10,526 nt of DNA from an uncultured bacterium (lineage in GTDB: Bacteria; Patescibacteriota; Saccharimonadia; Saccharimonadales; Saccharimonadaceae), in assembly GCA_938045655.1 (NCBI GenBank), contig CALIMO010000092.1, positions 1 through 10,526 on the forward strand. The letters are read 5' to 3'. The notes below the pieces were generated by a model. The model had not been told where the DNA came from. It searched no databases and saw only the letters and a list, made by a program, of their open reading frames with translations. The translations under genes were made by a program, and so were the position numbers. Of the stretch, positions 6,684 through 10,526 are shown in pieces. Numbering within the stretch: the stretch's first letter is position 1; every line of letters begins with the position of its first letter.

Positions 6684-7265
6684 CTATAAATCCTCCCATA
6701 AATCAGAGTTATGTTTAATATCTTTCTCGTAGTTTAGTGGTTGCAATTCACCATCTTCATCTAAACGATAAAACGCGTCTTTTTTGTCGCGAATATGGTC
6801 GATAAAGAGAATACCGTTTGTGTGGTCGATTTCATGCTGAAGAACGCGGGCAAGAAAATCTTCAGCCTTAATTCGAACTTCATTTCCATAAATATCAAGC
6901 GCTTTAACGCGAATTTTTGAAGCTCGCGGAACTTTGCCATAAATTCCTTTAATTGAAAGGCAACCTTCAAAATCTTCGACGGTTTTTCCTTCGAATTTTG
7001 TAATTTCTGGGTTGATTAAAGCGGTAAATTCTTTATTATTTTTATCATCCAAATCACTTCGAACAATAATGATTTTGTAGAGTTTGTTAATTTGTGGTGC
7101 GGCAATTGCGGCTGAAATTTCATGCGGGTGGGCATTTTCCCAATCAAGGCTGGCGTTAATCATATCTTGCACAATTTGGCGAACTTCATCTGTAATAACA
7201 TGCACACGTTCGCATTTTTTGCGCAAATTTTGGTTAGGTAAGGTTATGATATCTTCTTTTTTCAT
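6684..7265 (-). CDS. def: Peptide deformylase
   Basis: This metalloenzyme removes the formyl group from nascent proteins, completing the cycle fmt begins. It has 193 residues. Motif II is EGCLS (100-104, ligand C102). Motif III is QHEIDH (143-148, ligands H144 and H148, catalytic E145). Motif I, normally GxGxAAPQ, reads SAAIAAPQ (51-58), so both glycines are replaced while the oxyanion-hole glutamine Q58 is kept. Inserted loops (DDKNNK near 73-78) and an acidic C-terminal tail after ~165 are present. The ATG at 7265 lies 8 nt after a TATAAT with no Shine-Dalgarno, so def is probably translated from a leaderless or nearly leaderless mRNA, and fmt from an internal Shine-Dalgarno. Confidence 0.95.
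   Translation of the reverse strand: MKKEDIITLPNQNLRKKCERVHVITDEVRQIVQDMINASLDWENAHPHEISAAIAAPQINKLYKIIIVRSDLDDKNNKEFTALINPEITKFEGKTVEDFEGCLSIKGIYGKVPRASKIRVKALDIYGNEVRIKAEDFLARVLQHEIDHTNGILFIDHIRDKKDAFYRLDEDGELQPLNYEKDIKHNSDLWEDL
6691..6697 (-). promoter_or_regulatory. Ribosome-binding site of fmt inside def
   Basis: Minus-strand GGGAGGA lies 7 nt before the GTG of fmt and overlaps the def codons for the terminal W-E-D. It decides the GTG start and ties fmt translation to def. Confidence 0.8.
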
Positions 7266-7273
7266 TATTTTTT

Positions 7274-7282
7274 ATTATACCA
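7274..7282 (-). promoter_or_regulatory. Extended -10 promoter of def-fmt
   Basis: Minus-strand TGGTATAAT (7282-7274) is a perfect extended -10. At the 17-nt position the -35 is poor (TAGCTT, 7302-7297), so the extended -10 probably carries recognition. Only 8 nt separate it from the def ATG, leaving a leader of about 0-2 nt. Confidence 0.7.
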
Positions 7283-7310
7283 TTTTTAGGTTAAAAAAGC
7301 TACAAAATCA

Positions 7311-7339
7311 TTGATTTCTAGGTTTTATTATGGTAAAAT
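7311..7339 (+). promoter_or_regulatory. Promoter of the M16-like gene
   Basis: TTGATT (7311-7316), a 17-nt spacer and TAAAAT (7334-7339) with extended -10 TG at 7331-7332. It uses the same hexamers as the S1 promoter and is back-to-back with the def promoter. Start predicted near 7346. Confidence 0.82.
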
Positions 7340-7369
7340 CTAATATTCGAAGAAAGTAGTCTCAAGGTT

Positions 7370-7397
7370 AACGAGCTATATAACTCGTTTTTATTTT
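7370..7397 (+). terminator. Candidate attenuator in the leader of the M16-like gene
   Basis: AACGAG (7370-7375) pairs with CTCGTT (7384-7389) around an 8-nt loop, followed by a T-rich run (TTTTTATTTT, 7388-7397). It lies ~25 nt after the predicted start and before the ribosome-binding site. An alternative pairing of TAGTCTC (7357-7363, T bulged) with GAGCTA (7373-7378) would use the same arm and could antiterminate. The six-bp stem is weak. Confidence 0.5.
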
Positions 7398-7414
7398 AAA
7401 GAGAAAGGTTAATT

Positions 7415-8185
7415 TTGAATATATATAAATCTTATAAATATTGGGAAGTTCTGCATTTATATGAACACATTATCGTGGATGAATTCTGGCAAAGAATGCA
7501 TGGAGGAGAATGGGTTTATTTTGAGGACTATTCGGTATTAGGCTTCACTTGGCATAATAGCGGGATTACTGAAATATCTTTAAAGTCGAAAAATGAAAAT
7601 ATATATTCAGAATTTGAAAAATTTATGAATCAAAACTTGCAGATTGAAGATTGGGAAATTGAAAAATACGCTAATCAAATTTTTGCAGAAGAGCAATCTT
7701 GGCGATTTGATGATGATTTTGACTTGAGTAAAATTCGCAAAATGTTGAATGAAATTCATGCTTCTAAATATTTTTTCGAAAAGCCAATTTTAAGATTTAA
7801 ACCTCACGAAACGAGTGCATTTTCTTCGCAATATTTTTCGAAGCCGAGAAATCGGCGCGATATTTTGCGAATTTCGGTTGAATCTGAAAATGCTAAAACC
7901 CGCGATTTTTTGCTTGAAAATCTTTCGCGATTCATTGGTTTTAGCTTTGGTTTTTATCACTTTAAAAATCGGGATTTTAAGAATTCTCGAACGGGATATT
8001 TTTCAATTGGAACTTATTCGTACCGCGATGTTTTACGTGATTTCGATGAGCGGATTTTGGATAAAATTTCAGATTTTTTGCGTGAAGATTTTTCGAAAAA
8101 AGTAAAGAGCGAATATTTTGAAAAGTCAAAAGTTATAATTCGTTTCAACCAGCGAAAAGAAACGATAAATCTAGACATTTTCTAA
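7415..8185 (+). CDS. M16-like protein with inverted HxxEH zinc motif, single domain
   Basis: The product has 256 residues with no signal peptide or obvious membrane helix. Residues 14-18 read HLYEH, in VLHLYEHII, the inverted HxxEH zinc motif of M16 (pitrilysin/insulinase) peptidases. E92/E93 lie about 75 residues later, near where M16 enzymes place the third zinc ligand. The stretch DYSVLGFTWHNSGITEISL (38-56) resembles the M16 strand region after the zinc helix. M16 enzymes normally have paired ~210-residue halves and ~40 residues before the motif. Here there is one half and only 13 residues before it, so a partner or dimer would be needed, or the role is not proteolytic. The start is TTG, supported by AAAGG (7404-7408); an in-frame stop at 7397-7399 prevents longer extension. 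Family call is tentative. Confidence 0.7.
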   Translation: MNIYKSYKYWEVLHLYEHIIVDEFWQRMHGGEWVYFEDYSVLGFTWHNSGITEISLKSKNENIYSEFEKFMNQNLQIEDWEIEKYANQIFAEEQSWRFDDDFDLSKIRKMLNEIHASKYFFEKPILRFKPHETSAFSSQYFSKPRNRRDILRISVESENAKTRDFLLENLSRFIGFSFGFYHFKNRDFKNSRTGYFSIGTYSYRDVLRDFDERILDKISDFLREDFSKKVKSEYFEKSKVIIRFNQRKETINLDIF

Positions 8186-8192
8186 AAAACTC

Positions 8193-8220
8193 TTGACAAC
8201 ATACATATATATACTAAAAT
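8193..8220 (+). promoter_or_regulatory. Promoter of the two small accessory genes
   Basis: TTGACA (8193-8198), a 16-nt spacer and TAAAAT (8215-8220). There is no extended -10 TG, unlike most promoters here. The start is predicted near 8227, giving a ~48-nt leader. Confidence 0.7.
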
Positions 8221-8274
8221 TAGGAGCAGAAGTTTTGATTAGTGAATTTTTGGTTGTTTTAATAGGAGGTAAAT

Positions 8275-8556
8275 ATGGACGAAATAACCACAAATATAAA
8301 AAAGGAGTTTGACATAGAGTTAGGTCCTGTGATAGATAGGTATTTTGACAGAGATATGCTCGATCAAAGTATATATTTTTTGAAAAATATTCTTTAATCA
8401 TTGCTGATTATTTTAGCGATAATGAAATAAAAAACATTTTACCCGAAAAAAATATCGGAATATGGCAAAGAGTTTAAAATATATATAAAAACTAATAGTG
8501 GTGATATCGGAACTCTATCTTCTGACGGTTGGATTATTTTGGCGGAGATGGATTAA
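8275..8556 (+). pseudogene. Small unknown gene broken by two compensating frameshifts
   Basis: A perfect AGGAGGT (8264-8270) stands 4 nt before the ATG at 8275. The frame runs 40 codons to TAA at 8395-8397. Protein-like sequence continues in the -1 frame from 8382 (E-K-Y-S-L-I-I-A-D-Y-F) to TAA at 8475-8477, and in the original frame from about 8449 (I-S-E-Y-G-K-E-F) to TAA at 8554-8556. The switches coincide with a T6 run (8376-8381) and an A7 run (8446-8452). Adding one T and removing one A restores a 93-residue frame with no stop. The product is unrecognised: acidic, alternating helix and strand, ending G-W-I-I-L-A-E-M-D. ATA and AGG/AGA codons are frequent. Sequencing error, decay or recoding are all open; the first site, T TTT TTG, is a -1 slippery heptamer. 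Confidence 0.65.
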
Positions 8557-8575
8557 TCTTTGCTCTTTAAAGTAT

Positions 8576-8582
8576 AAGGAGT
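8576..8582 (+). promoter_or_regulatory. Ribosome-binding site facing an AUA codon
   Basis: AAGGAGT is placed so that GGAG (8578-8581) is 7 nt from ATA at 8589. No ATG, GTG or TTG lies at a usable distance in the downstream frame, so this site points to an AUA start or a lost ATG. Confidence 0.65.
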
Positions 8583-8588
8583 CATCCC

Positions 8589-8936
8589 ATAAAAGAAATT
8601 ACAGATTTTTTAGATCTAATAGAACCAAAAAATGACAGGGAATTATTTATCGCGCTAACCTATCTTGCCTTGATATTTTTCGAAACGGATGATTACGAAG
8701 GTATAGAATATCTTGCGAAAGATTATTGCGGGCGAATGATTTCTGAGGGCCGAGGATTCTCTAGCTCTAATAACGAATTCTCGCCAAGCGTGGTGGAATT
8801 TAGCGAGCTAACTGGCTTCATGTTTGAAGACATCGAAAAGGTAAAATCTGGCAAAATTACAAAAGATGAAGCGAGAAAAGCTATTTTATATTATCTAAAT
8901 AATTATATTTTTAACACTTCGAAAAAAGATGGTTAA
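8589..8936 (+). CDS. Unknown small protein, apparent AUA start
   Basis: Reading from ATA at 8589 gives 115 residues without interruption. The frame is open back to 8571, after a TAA at 8568-8570. The first conventional start in frame is TTG at 8670, which has no Shine-Dalgarno and would discard 27 residues that look coding (K-E-I-T-D-F-L-D-L-I-E-P, then a hydrophobic helix). A good Shine-Dalgarno at 8576-8582 fits the ATA. The protein is acidic and mostly helical, with a DDYEGIEYLAKDY segment, a serine/asparagine-rich loop and a K-I-T-K-D-E-A-R-K helix near the end. I do not recognise it. It lies 32 nt after the frameshifted gene and probably shares its transcript. Its TAA overlaps the priA TAA in the palindrome TTAA. 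The start could be real AUA, a mutation or a sequencing error. Confidence 0.65.
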   Translation: MKEITDFLDLIEPKNDRELFIALTYLALIFFETDDYEGIEYLAKDYCGRMISEGRGFSSSNNEFSPSVVEFSELTGFMFEDIEKVKSGKITKDEARKAILYYLNNYIFNTSKKDG

Positions 8937-10526
8937 ATCAATCCTGGCGGGTCTAAATCAACTCGCCATTGTGGCTTGCCTTGAAATTCGCGCGCAATCT
9001 CCAAAAGCGGTGCGCGTTTTTTACTTTTTATAACAATTTGCCAGCGATAAGTTTCGCCAATTCGTTCATAAAAGGCTGGCGTTGGACCAAAAATTTGAAT
9101 ATCTTTCGAAAACTTTTTTCGAATTTCTTGCGCTTCTTTTTGTGAATTTCGCACGGCTAAAATTTCAGTTTTATAAACGCAAGTTAGTTTTAATAAATAA
9201 ACAAATGGCGGATAATTCTGTTTTTGGCGATTTTTAATTTCTAAATCATAAAAGCCGGCGTAATCTTGTTTTAAACCAAATTGAATTGATGAGGCTTCAG
9301 GTTGGTAAGTTTGAATAATTACATTCGACTCATTTGAATGTCGCCCAACTCGCCCGATAACTTGTGAAATAAGCTGAAAATTTCGCTCGCTTGAAGTGAA
9401 GTCTGGCAAAGCCAAACCAGCGTCTGCCTGAACGACGCAGACGGTTTTTAAATTTGGTAAATCCAAACCCTTAGCAATAACTTGCGTGCCAATAATAATA
9501 TCAATTTCACCGTTTCGAATTTGATGATAAAGCTTTTCGACAGTTTCATTTTTGTCACTGTCAGCATCAAACCGTGCAATTTTTTTGTTTGGAAAAAGCT
9601 TGCGAATCTCTTCTTCGATTGCTTTTGTGCCAATACCTTTATGAATAATTTCTGGTTCTCCGCAATCTGGGCAAGAAGTTGGCGGCCTTTCTTTGTGCCC
9701 ACAAATATGGCAAACTAGTTGAAATTTATCTGTATGCAAAGTGAGCGGGATGAGACAATTCGGGCAAAGTGCCGTCCAACCGCAATTATGACAAAGTGTT
9801 ACGCTCGCTGAACCACGGCGGTTGTGATAAATTAAAACTTGTTTATTTTCATTTAAAGTTTGTTCCATTTCGGCAAGCATTTTTTTTGAAAAGAATCGGT
9901 GTGATTTTGAATCTTTTTTAGTTAAATCTATTAGCTCAATTTTTGGCGGTTTGGCTTCTTTTTTAGCAAGTTCAGTTAGTGTAATAATTTCGTTTCCACC
10001 GTTTTTTGCTGAAATTTCTGCTAGAAAATAATCTTCAACAAGCGGCGTCGCTGAACCGAAAATTGCTTTAAAATTAAATTTTGAAGCCAAAAAACTGCTC
10101 GCTCGTAATGCGGAATATTTTGGTGTTTGATCTTGTTTAAAACTTGGCTCATGACATTCATCAATTACAATTAAACCTAAATTTCGAACTGGCGCAAAAA
10201 GTGCAGAGCGAGCCCCAATAATAATTTGCGGGTTTTCGTCGTGCAAAATTTTTAACCAAGTTTTGTGGCGTTCTGATTCGGTTTGATGTGAATGAATAAT
10301 CTTAATATTTTCAAAATGCTTTTCAAAATTAGAAACTAACTGTGAAGTTAAGGCGATTTCTGGTACTAAAATTATTACCGATTTTTGATTTTGCAAAGTT
10401 TTTTTTGCTTGGTTAATATAAATTGAAGTTTTTCCGGAGCCCGTAATTCCGTGCAAAAGGATTGTTCCTGAATTTATTTTATCAAGTTTATTGATAGCTT
10501 TTTCTTGTTGAGCTGTGTATAAAAAA
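8933..10526 (-). CDS. priA: Primosomal replication restart helicase PriA, N-terminus outside window
   Basis: PriA recognises stalled forks and reloads the replisome; it is a superfamily 2 3'-5' helicase. About 530 residues are visible and the frame is open to the right edge. The N-terminal DNA-binding and winged-helix domains (~200 residues in the family) lie outside. Counting from the TTG at 10456: Walker A GITGSGKT at 3-10, DECHE at 99-103 (usually DEEHE), motif III GSATP at 134-138, and eight zinc-ribbon cysteines (222, 225, 231, 234, 249, 252, 262, 265). The helicase C motifs are GTQVIAKG at 323-330, DAGLALPDF and QVIGRVGR at 365-372. The C-terminus W-R-V-D-L-D-P-P is typical. That TTG is internal (Leu before HGITGSGKT), so it is not the start. 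priA, def and fmt are often adjacent; here a plus-strand block separates them. Confidence 0.96.
   Translation of the reverse strand, partial: FLYTAQQEKAINKLDKINSGTILLHGITGSGKTSIYINQAKKTLQNQKSVIILVPEIALTSQLVSNFEKHFENIKIIHSHQTESERHKTWLKILHDENPQIIIGARSALFAPVRNLGLIVIDECHEPSFKQDQTPKYSALRASSFLASKFNFKAIFGSATPLVEDYFLAEISAKNGGNEIITLTELAKKEAKPPKIELIDLTKKDSKSHRFFSKKMLAEMEQTLNENKQVLIYHNRRGSASVTLCHNCGWTALCPNCLIPLTLHTDKFQLVCHICGHKERPPTSCPDCGEPEIIHKGIGTKAIEEEIRKLFPNKKIARFDADSDKNETVEKLYHQIRNGEIDIIIGTQVIAKGLDLPNLKTVCVVQADAGLALPDFTSSERNFQLISQVIGRVGRHSNESNVIIQTYQPEASSIQFGLKQDYAGFYDLEIKNRQKQNYPPFVYLLKLTCVYKTEILAVRNSQKEAQEIRKKFSKDIQIFGPTPAFYERIGETYRWQIVIKSKKRAPLLEIAREFQGKPQWRVDLDPPGLI

Noticed and set aside
8235..8312. 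25-codon frame from a TTG with AGGAG at 8222-8226
   Set aside because: It overlaps the ATG gene at 8275, which has a perfect AGGAGGT. The TTG start and product give no independent support, although a leader peptide cannot be excluded.
8309..8314. TTGACA inside the frameshifted gene as a -35 box
   Set aside because: No -10 hexamer lies at a suitable distance on the plus strand and no gene start would be served.
8371..8460. Programmed ribosomal frameshifting as the main explanation
   Set aside because: Only the first site is a recognised -1 heptamer. The second requires +1, and both lie in homopolymers, so sequencing error or gene decay is simpler.
1..10526. CRISPR arrays, tRNA or rRNA genes, insertion sequences, replication origin
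   Set aside because: No spaced repeat series, cloverleaf-like sequence, transposase frame, terminal inverted repeats or clustered DnaA-type sites were seen in the intergenic gaps, all of which are under 160 bases.

Overview
The window reads like the chromosome of a Patescibacteria/CPR bacterium, most likely Candidatus Saccharibacteria (TM7). It is AT-rich (roughly 36% GC by eye) and densely packed. All core genes read through in the standard code, Trp is TGG, and no in-frame TGA occurs. The family set also fits: a KGG-repeat stress protein, a four-domain S1 protein, a short IF2, a DUF5663-like protein, and priA, def and fmt. The assignment rests on gene content and style, since no rRNA is present.

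Layout. 1-437 (-): 5' part of an ADP-ribosyltransferase-like gene cut by the window edge, divergent from 591-842 (+), a KGG-repeat protein behind a perfect consensus promoter. A bidirectional terminator separates that gene from a minus-strand pair, an ROK-family sugar kinase (2163-1339) and an overlapping HEXXH/zinc-ribbon metallopeptidase (1339-887). From a divergent promoter region the plus strand carries an S1 protein (2316-3383), infB (3479-5266) and a DUF5663-like gene with its own promoter (5340-5753), ending at a second bidirectional terminator. On the minus strand def (7265-6684) and fmt (6683-5799) form a tight operon, and priA (10526-8933, N-terminus outside) lies further upstream. 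Between priA and def sit three plus-strand accessory genes: an M16-like protein with an inverted HxxEH zinc motif (7415-8185), a small gene broken by two compensating frameshifts (8275-8556), and a small gene whose only well-placed start is AUA (8589-8936).

How it works together. The core is translation initiation: fmt formylates initiator Met-tRNA, IF2 delivers it, S1 proteins help mRNA binding, and def removes the formyl group. priA restarts stalled replication forks. priA-def-fmt is a common bacterial gene order, so the oppositely oriented accessory block looks like an insertion into it. Its two small genes, and the ART-like gene at the left end, use many ATA and AGA/AGG codons, unlike the core genes.

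Regulation is unusually legible. Eight promoters can be placed, most of the form TTGAxx-17-TGnTATAAT/TAAAAT. Plus-strand genes have Shine-Dalgarno leaders. All three minus-strand operons whose starts are visible begin 6-8 nt after the -10 box, implying leaderless mRNAs. No clear-cut new multi-gene system is visible. The strongest leads are the leaderless promoters, the decayed or mis-sequenced gene pair, the single-domain M16-like protein and the TTCGAA excess.
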